Source: a virus. From it: a DNA stretch of 47,771 nucleotides. The position numbers and the translations under genes were made by a program. Location of the stretch: positions 1 to 47,771 of the IMG/VR virus record IMGVR_UViG_3300046533_000670, one strand, 5' to 3'. Shown one piece after another: positions 38,922-47,131 of the stretch. The notes beneath the pieces were generated by a model, which did no database searches, was not told where the DNA came from, and was given only the letters and a program-made list of their open reading frames with translations. Numbering within the stretch: the first letter of the stretch is position 1; each line of letters opens with the position of its first letter.

Positions 38922-39836
38922 TCAGTCCTTCAGTACGCCGCTCGACGAGTTCGCCGCTGGCGGGGTAGGTCCCTGCTGGCCATAGCCGGTGGTTCCGGGG
39001 TATGGCTGGTACGGGCTGGTCAGGCTGTTAGCGATGGATCCGACTGCAGTGGCCGCGGGTGTAATGAACGCCGCCAATGGGGTCAGCGTCGGGTCCTTCA
39101 GTTGCGAGGCGTTGGCGCTCGACTGCGCCAGGTCCGCGGTCAAGGTCGGGTCCTCGGTCGCATAGAGCTGGTCGATCAGGGACTGCTTGTTGCCCTGGAT
39201 CTGGGTCTGCAGATCCCCGGTCTGCGAGTTGGCGTTGTTGACGATATCGGCCTTCGCCAAGGCGTCCTGATAGGCGAGCTCGCCCTGCTTGTCGGCGGCG
39301 ACAGAGGACGTGAGCGAACCCGCCCGCGCCAGGTTGTAGGTCAGGTCCCGCCCGCCCTCGGCATACTGCTTGGCTTCCTGCGGGTTGTAGTAGTCGAGGA
39401 TCTTCTGGTTGTAGGCGTCGAAGAAGCTCGGCCCGAAACCGCCCTCGGCCGTCGCCGGGGTGTTGATGGTAAGAGGATCGCCCTGCTTGGTGACCTTGCC
39501 GCTCGAGTCCTGTAACCCCCATCCGCCGCCCGTCTGCACCGCAGTGTAGCCCGTCGGCACGGTGCCCGTCGTATTGAAGGTCGGCGCCGTCGCTGAAGGG
39601 TTAGCAGCCAGCCATTGCGACATCTCGGCGGGCATCTGCTCGGGGGCCTTGAAGGTCGACCAGTCGAACTGGCTCGTGCTCGCGGGCGCCGCCGCGGAAA
39701 AATCGAAGATCTTGTTGATCGCGTCCGTGCCTTGCTGCAGACGCGCTTGCCGATCGGCCTCCTTCTGCGCCGCCTGCGCCGCTTGCTGCTGCTCGAAGTC
39801 GACGGCCTGGCTGTTGGTGGGCGTGCTCCCGGACAT
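38922..39836 (-). CDS. Internal virion or structural protein
   Basis: This 304-residue protein has an Ala/Gln helical N-terminus (about 10-45), a small beta-rich part (about 85-125), and a helical segment (about 140-240). The tail is Pro/Ser-rich. GAGGAAG lies just before the start, which follows the previous stop directly. It is in the ejection-protein block; no family name is supported. Confidence 0.6.
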   Translation of the reverse strand: MSGSTPTNSQAVDFEQQQAAQAAQKEADRQARLQQGTDAINKIFDFSAAAPASTSQFDWSTFKAPEQMPAEMSQWLAANPSATAPTFNTTGTVPTGYTAVQTGGGWGLQDSSGKVTKQGDPLTINTPATAEGGFGPSFFDAYNQKILDYYNPQEAKQYAEGGRDLTYNLARAGSLTSSVAADKQGELAYQDALAKADIVNNANSQTGDLQTQIQGNKQSLIDQLYATEDPTLTADLAQSSANASQLKDPTLTPLAAFITPAATAVGSIANSLTSPYQPYPGTTGYGQQGPTPPAANSSSGVLKD

Positions 39837-40325
39837 CTAGAGCTTCCTCGAGAAGGCGCCGCCCATATCCGCGAATCCGAACCCGCGAAAGAGATGGCAG
39901 AGAGCCATCGCGCCCGGCGAGGTCGGCGCCACGGTGGCGAAGAAGGCGCACGCGCCTTCGTGCTTGGCGATGTCGACGGCGGACCACACCAGCATCCGCC
40001 CAACGGCGCTATTGCGATGCTCGGGGGCGACATAGATCGTCCATAGGACGGCGATCGGCTGCACGCTAAAAACATGCATCATCGTCCAGGAAATCCAGCC
40101 GACAGGCTCCCCCGCGACCTCAGCAATGATCAGCGGCGTATCGTCCTGCCCAACCAGTCGGGTCATTTCGCGGACAGCGCGCTCGAGGTCGACGGTCGCG
40201 AAAGCGTCAAAGCCGCCCTCGTGGAAATGGTCCTCGCCGTACTTGGAGATCAACCCCGCCACGTCCTCGGGCTTGCCGGTGCGAAGCGTCAGTCTGCCTT
40301 GGTCAGTGTAGCTGGGCCTTGTCAT
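39837..40325 (-). CDS. GNAT-family acetyltransferase
   Basis: The product is 162 residues from ATG 40325, chosen because the GNAT fold starts at RLTLRTGKPEDVAGL. The acetyl-CoA loop is the segment IYVAPEHRNSAVGRML (about 104-119; R-x2-G/A is partly changed to R-N-S-A-V-G). The end has CHLFRGFGF. Other podoviruses carry GNAT-like proteins next to the gp13 homolog, perhaps in virion assembly. A target is not known. Confidence 0.8.
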   Translation of the reverse strand: MTRPSYTDQGRLTLRTGKPEDVAGLISKYGEDHFHEGGFDAFATVDLERAVREMTRLVGQDDTPLIIAEVAGEPVGWISWTMMHVFSVQPIAVLWTIYVAPEHRNSAVGRMLVWSAVDIAKHEGACAFFATVAPTSPGAMALCHLFRGFGFADMGGAFSRKL

Positions 40326-40782
40326 CCGTAATCCGCGCACACAGGGCGAAGTCCTCGCCCCCGCGGCCGAATCGGGGAGTGACGGCCTCAAAACTGAACC
40401 CGACCAGCCCGAGCCAGCGGATGGTCGCGATATTAGCCGCCATGGGACGGGCCTCCAATCGGTGCAGCCCGCGACGGTCAAGCGAGGGCAGTATAGACCG
40501 CCGCATGGCCTTCGTCACTTCCATCACGACCTCGTCCCACTTATCGGTGCCCCATATCCACCCCGAGCCCAGGCCGGGCCAGACCGGCGTGAAGCCGCCG
40601 ATCGCTGCAGGCTCGCCGCCAACCGTGCGGGCTTCCCATTTCGGGCCGGGGACCGTTAGGATGAGATGCCCCGTCGCTTGCGCCGAGCCCTGCCAGATGG
40701 TGGCCTCGATCTCGGCCGCGTCCGAGGGGCGTAGGTTGCCCAGCACATACTCGAGTCCGACTGGCGTAAGGCCTTGGATCAA
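40303..40782 (-). CDS. T7 gp13-like internal or assembly protein
   Basis: This 159-residue protein has a TTG start overlapping the nozzle stop (TTGA), with GGAGAG upstream. The fold looks GNAT-like (PAAIGGFTPVWPGLGSGWI, LEARPMAANIATIRWLGLVG), as in the gp13 family of podoviruses. That protein is needed for virion assembly in T7. It overlaps the acetyltransferase by 23 bp, and the two may be ancient duplicates. Confidence 0.75.
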   Translation of the reverse strand: MIQGLTPVGLEYVLGNLRPSDAAEIEATIWQGSAQATGHLILTVPGPKWEARTVGGEPAAIGGFTPVWPGLGSGWIWGTDKWDEVVMEVTKAMRRSILPSLDRRGLHRLEARPMAANIATIRWLGLVGFSFEAVTPRFGRGGEDFALCARITDDKAQLH

Positions 40783-42200
40783 CTCTGCTCTCCGTCATCG
40801 AACTGGATCACGACATGCCCGAGCCTGGCTCGCGTCGCGTCGGTGGAGCGGAAGCGCAACGAGATATGCGTGCTCTGCTCCGGCATGGTCATGGTGGTCA
40901 TGGCGTAGGTCGGGCCGGTGAACGTCGCGACCGTCTCTTCCGTGTCCGCGTTGGCCGGGTCGCAACCGACTGACATCGTCCACGTCCCCTCGCAGCCCAC
41001 GTCGAAACTATGGAACAACTTGGTCTTGCTCGGGCTCTCGCAACTCAGCGCGGGCGTGATCACCTCGACCTCGGTGTTGTCGTAGGTCGACGCAACCTCG
41101 CTGCCATAGATGTAGACGTGGTTGTCATCGCCGCGGAGGATCACATAGGGATCGGCCACGCACGACTCGACGAACTTGAACGGCGCATCGAAGGTGGACC
41201 AAGCAGTGATGGCCGGCTCCTGAAACGTGCTGAGCACATAGATGCGATCCGGCAGGACGACGAACAGGCGGCCGCTGCGCGGCTGGATCAGGCAGCGGGC
41301 CTGGGAGAACCAGGCGGTTCCGTGCTGGATGATCAGAGCCCGAAATTCCTCGTCGATCGGGGTGCCAAGGTCGGTGGTTCCGGCAGTCAGCGAGATATTC
41401 TGCACCCGCAATGACCGGATACCGTGCGACGACAGGTACATCACGTCGCCGTTGCCGTACTGAGTGGTCGAATTGGCGGCAATCAGCCCGGTTGAGCGCA
41501 AGAGTTGCTGGAACTGGTTTTGCGCCGGGTCAGGATCGAGCTTCCAGAATTGCGTGCTCAGGCTCGAGAAAATGGCCATTTGCGAATAATAAACCTCGAG
41601 CCCAACCAGTTGGGTCGAGTCGGAGTCCTGCGCCGAGAGGTCGATATAGCCCGAGCCGTCGTTGGTTGCGGGCGCGACCGGGGGCGTCCAGATGGTCGGG
41701 TCGCCGATCTTGGAGAACCTCAGCAGCCGGCCGTCGACGCCGTACATCTTCGAGCCATAAGTGCGGATCGCCGAGCTCGTCGCCATCGCGTCAGTGACGC
41801 GAATCTGGTTGTAATAGTGGTAGTAAAGGCCGTTCGCGCCAGCCAGCACGACGTAGAAAAGACCGTTGAACAGGTCCCAGTCCGCAACCCTGGTGATGGT
41901 AATGCCGGCTGGAAACGGCAGCGAGATGATGCCGGGGACGGCGCTCGGCGCTGTCCCGGTCGCCTCGGTGATCCCCGACGCGCCGTTGACCACGGTGTAG
42001 ATCAGCCCATTGCGCGACAGGACCCCGAGACTGCCGCCGGGGAAGGTCCCCCAAGAATAGAAGTTCGTGCGCTTTTCGATCTCCGCGCCCGCCGAGATCA
42101 CGCAATTGCGCATCACCCGGAGCGATCCCGCGGGAGCGGTCACGTATGACTTTCTTAGGTCGAGCCCCGATTTAAAGTCCTGGATGTTGTAGGCGGGCAT
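40779..42200 (-). CDS. Tail nozzle protein (T7 gp12 / P22 gp10-like)
   Basis: This 473-residue protein has a beta-rich N-terminus (YNIQDFKSGLDLRKSY, LRVMRNCVI) and propeller-like repeats (SKMYGVDGRLLRFSKIGDP, GDDNHVYIYGSEVAS), typical of the short-tail nozzle that closes the tail. It follows the adaptor gene by 3 bp. Assignment comes from sequence pattern, size and order. Confidence 0.85.
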   Translation of the reverse strand: MPAYNIQDFKSGLDLRKSYVTAPAGSLRVMRNCVISAGAEIEKRTNFYSWGTFPGGSLGVLSRNGLIYTVVNGASGITEATGTAPSAVPGIISLPFPAGITITRVADWDLFNGLFYVVLAGANGLYYHYYNQIRVTDAMATSSAIRTYGSKMYGVDGRLLRFSKIGDPTIWTPPVAPATNDGSGYIDLSAQDSDSTQLVGLEVYYSQMAIFSSLSTQFWKLDPDPAQNQFQQLLRSTGLIAANSTTQYGNGDVMYLSSHGIRSLRVQNISLTAGTTDLGTPIDEEFRALIIQHGTAWFSQARCLIQPRSGRLFVVLPDRIYVLSTFQEPAITAWSTFDAPFKFVESCVADPYVILRGDDNHVYIYGSEVASTYDNTEVEVITPALSCESPSKTKLFHSFDVGCEGTWTMSVGCDPANADTEETVATFTGPTYAMTTMTMPEQSTHISLRFRSTDATRARLGHVVIQFDDGEQS

Positions 42201-42203
42201 CGA

Positions 42204-42935
42204 TCAGGGGCCGGGGATATAATCGATCCAGGGCGTGGCCGTCTCATTGTATGTCGGCTGCATGCGCCTGCCCTGCCCCATTGCGGCTATATCGCGCTTG
42301 TTGGCCCCTTGGCGGCTGAGCAGACTGCGAATATAGGCCTGGGCCTTCTGGCCCTTAAGCGTCGCCGTCTCGCTCTTCTGCGCCCCCAGGAGCTCGGCTG
42401 CGGCGGTGAGTATGATCGCCTCCGAGTCGATGGTGCAGAGGTCCGAGTCCACCTTCAGCGGCGCCGCCGGCGCCTGCCCATGCCAGCGCATGTGGACGGA
42501 GGCGTTGGGGATCGGCCACAACTGCGCCCGGCCATATGGGTCGGTTATCCCGGTCCCCGGACTGACGATCGCGACGTGGCGCCAGCGCTTCGGCGGAAAG
42601 CTGTGCAGCGTCTCGTTGATCCAGTCCTCGAAGCCGTACTTCAGCGGCAACCACGGCTGCATCGAGTTGGGGTTATCGTTGTACCAGAGCCCGAGCACGT
42701 TTTTAAACGGCATGGTGACGTCGTACTGGATATATTCGCCGTTGGCCGGGGCAGTGAAATCGATCCGGTAGTCCAGGTGCGGCCATCGGTACAGGTTCCA
42801 GAGCTCGTGCTGGGTCCGGTCGAGAATGATGTTTTGCATGTCGACGGAGCTCAGCCCGTGCGCCGGCAGGAGCGAGGAGTAGATCTCCGCCCTCAGTTGA
42901 TAGCGCAGATCGGCGAGCGAAACCCCGACCGGCAT
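42204..42935 (-). CDS. Head-tail adaptor (T7 gp11-like)
   Basis: This 243-residue protein has an N-terminal helical part (LADLRYQLRAEIYSSLL, MQNIILDRTQHELWNLYRWP) and a beta-rich centre, matching the adaptor that joins portal and nozzle in podoviruses. It lies 1 bp after the upstream gene. Its place between capsid and nozzle genes supports the role. Confidence 0.82.
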   Translation of the reverse strand: MPVGVSLADLRYQLRAEIYSSLLPAHGLSSVDMQNIILDRTQHELWNLYRWPHLDYRIDFTAPANGEYIQYDVTMPFKNVLGLWYNDNPNSMQPWLPLKYGFEDWINETLHSFPPKRWRHVAIVSPGTGITDPYGRAQLWPIPNASVHMRWHGQAPAAPLKVDSDLCTIDSEAIILTAAAELLGAQKSETATLKGQKAQAYIRSLLSRQGANKRDIAAMGQGRRMQPTYNETATPWIDYIPGP

Positions 42936-42936
42936 A

Positions 42937-43314
42937 TTATGCGCTCCCCTGCGCTCGCGTCATGTCGAGCACCGGCTCGTCGTCGTCGGCGCTCGGCAGC
43001 GGCCGCCGCGGAGCGCGCTTCTGGACGGCGGCGCTCTCGTCGCGTTCGCCTGGCCACTGCAGCTCCATCGCCGGCCTCGAGCCGGGATAGCACTGGTCGA
43101 CGATCTCCTTGCCGTACAGGCCGAGGAGCCGGTTTTTCTCTTCTTGGATGTTCGACGGCTGCGACATGAGAAAGTCCGCGTCGAACACGTTGGCCTCGCC
43201 GTGCAGGGCCTGCAGGACCAGCACCTCGGGCCAGGACACGGGCCGGTCAGGGCCGCGATAGAGCACTTGGGTGGCCTCGCCGCCGAGAGCGATCTTTGCC
43301 GTGACCCAATCCAT
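42937..43314 (-). CDS. Small structural protein after the capsid terminator
   Basis: The product is 125 residues from ATG 43314, chosen because AAGGAGG lies 5 nt upstream. Helical and charged, it ends in a basic/acidic tail (RPLPSADDDEPVLDM). It comes directly after the terminator hairpin, so it is expressed less than the capsid or by read-through. It could be a head completion protein; no family is recognised. Confidence 0.65.
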   Translation of the reverse strand: MDWVTAKIALGGEATQVLYRGPDRPVSWPEVLVLQALHGEANVFDADFLMSQPSNIQEEKNRLLGLYGKEIVDQCYPGSRPAMELQWPGERDESAAVQKRAPRRPLPSADDDEPVLDMTRAQGSA

Positions 43315-43327
43315 TAGATCCTCCTTC

Positions 43328-43372
43328 AAAAAAGTGTAGGGCCGCCGAGGGGATGGTCGACAACCCTACACT
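43328..43372 (-). terminator. Rho-independent terminator after the capsid gene
   Basis: AGTGTAGGG (43333-43341) pairs with CCCTACACT (43364-43372). On the minus strand the stem is followed directly by six T (A run at 43328-43333). It sits 5 bp after the capsid stop and before the next gene, so it should keep capsid mRNA high and limit downstream genes. Confidence 0.85.
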
Positions 43373-43376
43373 CAGG

Positions 43377-44486
43377 TCACTTTATCTCAAGCACAAGGGA
43401 GGAATTGCGCTGAGTCGCGACCATCTGGCCCGTTGACGTGATGCTCTTGTAAAGCACGAACTGGTTCGCTGGCCTGGCCGGCGTATGGTCCTTCCGCCAT
43501 TCGTCGGTCATCTGAACCAGGAAGATCTTCTTCGGATCGAACCAGTAACAGCGCTTCGAGAAGCCGAGGTCATCCAACGTCGGGTCATAGGTGAAGTTGG
43601 TTCCCATGTACGACAGCGCCCCGACCGCGACGTCGCGTGACGACGAGAAGCCGGTCATCGAGTAGTTGCCGTTGGCCCTCACCTCCGTCTCCATCGCGCC
43701 GATGAAGTCCGAGCCGCACAGGGCGATCGTCGGCTTGCCGCCGTAGCGGATGAGCTGGCGGTACTCGGTCTGCAGCACGGTGATCAGCGCGCCGCCGTTG
43801 GCCGGGTTGGTGGTGATCGAGTCTCCACCCCAGGCCGCCAGCGCCGGGGTGCCGCCGACCTTGATGCCGAAGGCGGTGGTGCGCGCCCTGTTCCTCCACC
43901 AGGAGTTGGCCGCCAGCGACTGATCGAGGCCAGCGACCGTGCCGACCGAGGGATCGGCTGAGATCAGGAACTGCATGCCGGCGAGCCCCTTCGGGTCGGC
44001 GGTGCCGTCGCCCCAGAGGAGGCCGTTCATGCCGCGGCTATACTGCTCGCCGAGCTCGAAAAGTTTATCCTGAAACAAATTCACGAGCACCGTCTCGTCG
44101 CGATCGGTGTGCTCGACCGTCTCCTCTCCATTGGTGTCGACCACGGAGATGCCGTCCATTTTCAGTTCGGTATGGGTTAGCGTCAGGCCGAGGTGATGCT
44201 CGCGCCATGGGTAGTTGCCGCGAACGATATTGGCGGGGGTGAAGAACGCGACGGTGTCGTTGTGGGTGTACCCCTTCAGGACATCGTTGCCGCTGCCATC
44301 GCCGAACTTCCCGTGCAGGGCGACTGAGATATTGCCTTTGCCCCCAGGGAATTTCTTCGGGCTCGTTTCGCAGAGCTTGAGGAGAGGTTTGTCTTGCAGG
44401 GTCTGGAAGAACTCTTCCGGCCTTGCCCAGTAGTAGTCCAACGCCGCATTGGCGATATTGGTGATTTCACCAGCCGTGAAGGCCAT
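43377..44486 (-). CDS. Major capsid protein
   Basis: This 369-residue protein is followed by a clear terminator and preceded by the scaffold, the usual order for the main shell protein. Features are an N-terminal arm (AGEITNIANAALDYYWAR), a beta-rich core, and a C-terminus with KIFLVQMTDEWRKDHTP. The HK97-like fold is assumed from the family. GGAG lies 11 nt upstream. Confidence 0.85.
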   Translation of the reverse strand: MAFTAGEITNIANAALDYYWARPEEFFQTLQDKPLLKLCETSPKKFPGGKGNISVALHGKFGDGSGNDVLKGYTHNDTVAFFTPANIVRGNYPWREHHLGLTLTHTELKMDGISVVDTNGEETVEHTDRDETVLVNLFQDKLFELGEQYSRGMNGLLWGDGTADPKGLAGMQFLISADPSVGTVAGLDQSLAANSWWRNRARTTAFGIKVGGTPALAAWGGDSITTNPANGGALITVLQTEYRQLIRYGGKPTIALCGSDFIGAMETEVRANGNYSMTGFSSSRDVAVGALSYMGTNFTYDPTLDDLGFSKRCYWFDPKKIFLVQMTDEWRKDHTPARPANQFVLYKSITSTGQMVATQRNSSLVLEIK

Positions 44487-44515
44487 GGCTTAAAAGCGCT
44501 CCGAGCGCAGGTTCG

Positions 44516-45568
44516 TCAACGCGCTCCACGCTCGATCGCCAGATGGACAGCCTCCTTGAGGCTCCTTGGCTCCGCCCGCGCGCCGTTGACCCGATTGATG
44601 CTGCTCGGGACCTGGTGCGTTGACCGCGGGGCCGGGACGAAGCGGCTAACGACGGCATTCGCTCGCTCATAGGCTTGCCGAGCGATCTCGACAGCCTCTG
44701 CGGGCGAACGCGGCGGACCACGTTCCTGGACGACGGCGTGCAAGAGGTCCCGCACAACGGGCTCTTTGCGCGCATAATCAGGATCGGCTCTTTTGACCTG
44801 CTGTTCCCATTGCGAAACCGCGCCGGCCACCGAGGCTTGGAAGTGTTGCACCTGAGTGGCGTAGTCGCGTTGCGACGACTCCTGTTGGACCCGTTGGAGT
44901 TGGCTCGCAGCCAAAACTTGCGAACCTCTCACCTGGGCCGTGTACCGCGCCGCATCCTGGGTCATATGCCCCATCTGGACCGCCTGGGCCAGATCAGGTG
45001 GCAATTGGATCCCGAGGCTCTCCTGCGCCAGTTTGACGTAGGGGCCGACCCCTTCAAGAAACGTCTTGAAGTCGCCGCGGCGCATGGCCGCGGCCAGGTC
45101 GAGAACGAGCCCAAAATCTTCTTTTGCAATGTCAGATTGCCGCAAGAAATTTTGTAGCTCGGTCGTAGTCTTCGCCGCGTTCTCGAGCGGACCGATGTGG
45201 TCGTTAAGGCGCCGGATCTGCTCTTGGTATTGGCGAATGCGCTTTTGCGTACGGGGTACGTAGGCGTCGTATTCCTGCTGGGTCAGCGGGCCTAGGTCTT
45301 CTCCTGGTTGTGCCGCGCCTGGAGCTGGCGGAGCTCCCCGCAGGTCGCCGGGCGCCGTCTGGCCAGGCTCACCCCGTCGGGGGGCGGCCTCACGGACGAC
45401 GTCCAAGAGCGACTTGCGGCTTTCAGCCGTAGACGGTTCGTGGCCGGAAGTATCGGGCGACGACCCCGGAGATACGTCAGTAGTGGCAGGGGCCTCGGAA
45501 CCGGCCGGCGCCGGGGTCGAGGAGCTGGGGGTTGACTCACCAACACCGGACGACGTGTTGTCTTCCAA
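44516..45568 (-). CDS. Capsid scaffold protein
   Basis: This 350-residue protein has a TTG start with GAGG 7 nt upstream. The first 100 residues are disordered (Ser/Pro/Ala/Gly). The rest is helical and charged (about 105-340, with RTQKRIRQYQEQIRRLNDH), as in internal scaffolds. It sits 29 bp before the capsid gene. It would guide shell assembly and then leave or be cut. Confidence 0.85.
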   Translation of the reverse strand: MEDNTSSGVGESTPSSSTPAPAGSEAPATTDVSPGSSPDTSGHEPSTAESRKSLLDVVREAAPRRGEPGQTAPGDLRGAPPAPGAAQPGEDLGPLTQQEYDAYVPRTQKRIRQYQEQIRRLNDHIGPLENAAKTTTELQNFLRQSDIAKEDFGLVLDLAAAMRRGDFKTFLEGVGPYVKLAQESLGIQLPPDLAQAVQMGHMTQDAARYTAQVRGSQVLAASQLQRVQQESSQRDYATQVQHFQASVAGAVSQWEQQVKRADPDYARKEPVVRDLLHAVVQERGPPRSPAEAVEIARQAYERANAVVSRFVPAPRSTHQVPSSINRVNGARAEPRSLKEAVHLAIERGAR

Positions 45569-45634
45569 GGGGCGTCCTCAAGGGTAGACGCAATCCTTAT
45601 GCTTTCGGGGGGCTTGGGGCAATACCTTCTAGAT

Positions 45635-45651
45635 GTTGCGCGTCTCGCAAC
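45635..45651 (-). promoter_or_regulatory. Operator dyad (site 4 of 4), upstream of the scaffold-capsid operon
   Basis: A perfect GTTGCG-N5-CGCAAC lies in the 89-bp gap between the gene ending at 45658 and the scaffold start at 45568. It matches the dyad beside the repressor gene, which implies that the same protein regulates structural genes here. Confidence 0.65.
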
Positions 45652-45657
45652 GCATTG

Positions 45658-46119
45658 TTAGAACTCTGAATTTTTCCTCCGGAGCTCGTCCAGAGTCATC
45701 TGGCAATCGACCTCGAGGATAGGGACCGGGTCGGTGTCTTCGAGGTCGACCAGCACCACCTCGCGCTCGAGGTCGTCAGTCGAGCCGTAGCCGCTGGCCA
45801 GAAGCTGCTCACGCGCCAGCATCGCGCGATAGTACTCCTGCGCCGAGATCCGCTCATCCCGAAGCTCGGTGGCCACCAGCTGCTTCCAAGCCTCGGCGTC
45901 TTCCTGCCTCTCCTTCTCGAGGCGTTTGCCTTCCTTGGCGAGCCATCGCGCCGCCTCGTCGCAATACGGCCCCCATGCCATTTCCGACAGCGGCGGGGAG
46001 TAGACCTGCTGGCCGGCCTCATTGACGAGGATCATCTGATCGTCGCGGATCGCCTGGATGCGGCACGGCCGCCAGGCGACATTCATGATGCAGTGGCGAT
46101 CGTGCTGCTCGCGTCTCAC
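45658..46119 (-). CDS. Protein of unknown function downstream of the radical SAM gene
   Basis: The product is 153 residues from GTG 46119, overlapping the radical SAM stop (GTGA); an ATG at 46086 would give 142. The first part is small and beta-rich (NVAWRPCRIQAIRDD, ILVNEAGQQVYSPP). A charged helix (WLAKEGKRLEKERQEDAEAW) and an acidic C-terminus follow. It is coupled to the radical SAM gene and may be its partner. Confidence 0.7.
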   Translation of the reverse strand: MRREQHDRHCIMNVAWRPCRIQAIRDDQMILVNEAGQQVYSPPLSEMAWGPYCDEAARWLAKEGKRLEKERQEDAEAWKQLVATELRDERISAQEYYRAMLAREQLLASGYGSTDDLEREVVLVDLEDTDPVPILEVDCQMTLDELRRKNSEF

Positions 46120-47129
46120 GACGCAAACAGATCGGGGCGACCGCGCGTGTCGCGATTGCCGCGGTCGTAATCCTCGAACCGGCAGATGGAGTAGAGCCGG
46201 CGGATGGCGTAGCGCTGGAACTCGCCGAGCGTCCGATGGGCGACGCGCTGGTTGCACCCGCCGAGCGGCAGAAGGCTATTGCGATCGCCGTAGACCATCG
46301 GGTAGGGGCGGATGCGACGCGCCAGCATCTTATCGAACCGATAGAGCACGCGCTCCCATGTCTCGCGCTTGTCGTAGCCGATCAGCATGTAGACGGTGAG
46401 GTGCGACGGTGGGATCCCGTGAGCCTCGAGGGTATCGACGCCTTTGAAGAACCGCCCCTCGTCGCCGATGTTGTCCCAGGCGGTGTAGAGGCGCTTGACC
46501 TTGAAAGAATCGTCCCAGTAGCCCATGCGCTTCAGCGCCGCCGCCGAGACGTCGTCGATCATCCGGGTATTGATGCCCTGGTTGAGGCAGATCTGGAAAC
46601 CGCCGTCGATGATCTCCTGAACCCTGGCTTCCCATTGCTCGCGCGGTTGGCCAAAGAAGTCATTGTCGAGCAGGTGAATGTGCTTCGGGTAGGGGGCGCC
46701 GCGCCAGATGTCGGCGATCGTCGCGACGGTGCGGTTCTTGCCCTCCTTGCGCGGGACGACGCAGAAGCCGCACTTCAGCCGGCACCCGCGTTGCGTGAAG
46801 CCGATCGAGCCATCGAACTTATAGCCGTCGTAGCTGACGCCGTCGTGCTCGCCGATGACGTCCTCGACCGTGAGGTGGGGCGAGCCGATCCCGGTGCCGC
46901 TGATGATGGCGCCGGGGAATTGCGCCTTGAGCTCTTCGATTCGGGCTATTGACTTCGGTTGCTGAAAGATCGCCGAGCCATAGACGCGGTCATAGGCCGG
47001 CTCGAAAGCATCGCGAGCGGTGGACTTGATGAAATGCACCGTGTCCCCCCGCTCGCGATGGTAGTGAGCGAGCCGCATCAGCGCCAGGTTCGGCAGTTTC
47101 CCGTCGAGCTGGGTGATGCGGACATGCAT
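46116..47129 (-). CDS. Radical SAM enzyme
   Basis: This 337-residue protein has C-x3-C-x2-C at 116-123 (RGCRLKCGFCVV) for a 4Fe-4S cluster, in the usual place at the start of the barrel. HIHLLDNDFFGQ and a C-terminal helical part follow. It uses SAM to make radicals and modify an unknown substrate. The N-terminus (RITQLDGKLPNLALM) matches a type I recall from phages and plasmids. It lies 2 bp from the ParB-like gene; a joint role in DNA or nucleotide modification is possible but unproven. Confidence 0.88.
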   Translation of the reverse strand: MHVRITQLDGKLPNLALMRLAHYHRERGDTVHFIKSTARDAFEPAYDRVYGSAIFQQPKSIARIEELKAQFPGAIISGTGIGSPHLTVEDVIGEHDGVSYDGYKFDGSIGFTQRGCRLKCGFCVVPRKEGKNRTVATIADIWRGAPYPKHIHLLDNDFFGQPREQWEARVQEIIDGGFQICLNQGINTRMIDDVSAAALKRMGYWDDSFKVKRLYTAWDNIGDEGRFFKGVDTLEAHGIPPSHLTVYMLIGYDKRETWERVLYRFDKMLARRIRPYPMVYGDRNSLLPLGGCNQRVAHRTLGEFQRYAIRRLYSICRFEDYDRGNRDTRGRPDLFAS

Positions 47130-47131
47130 GG

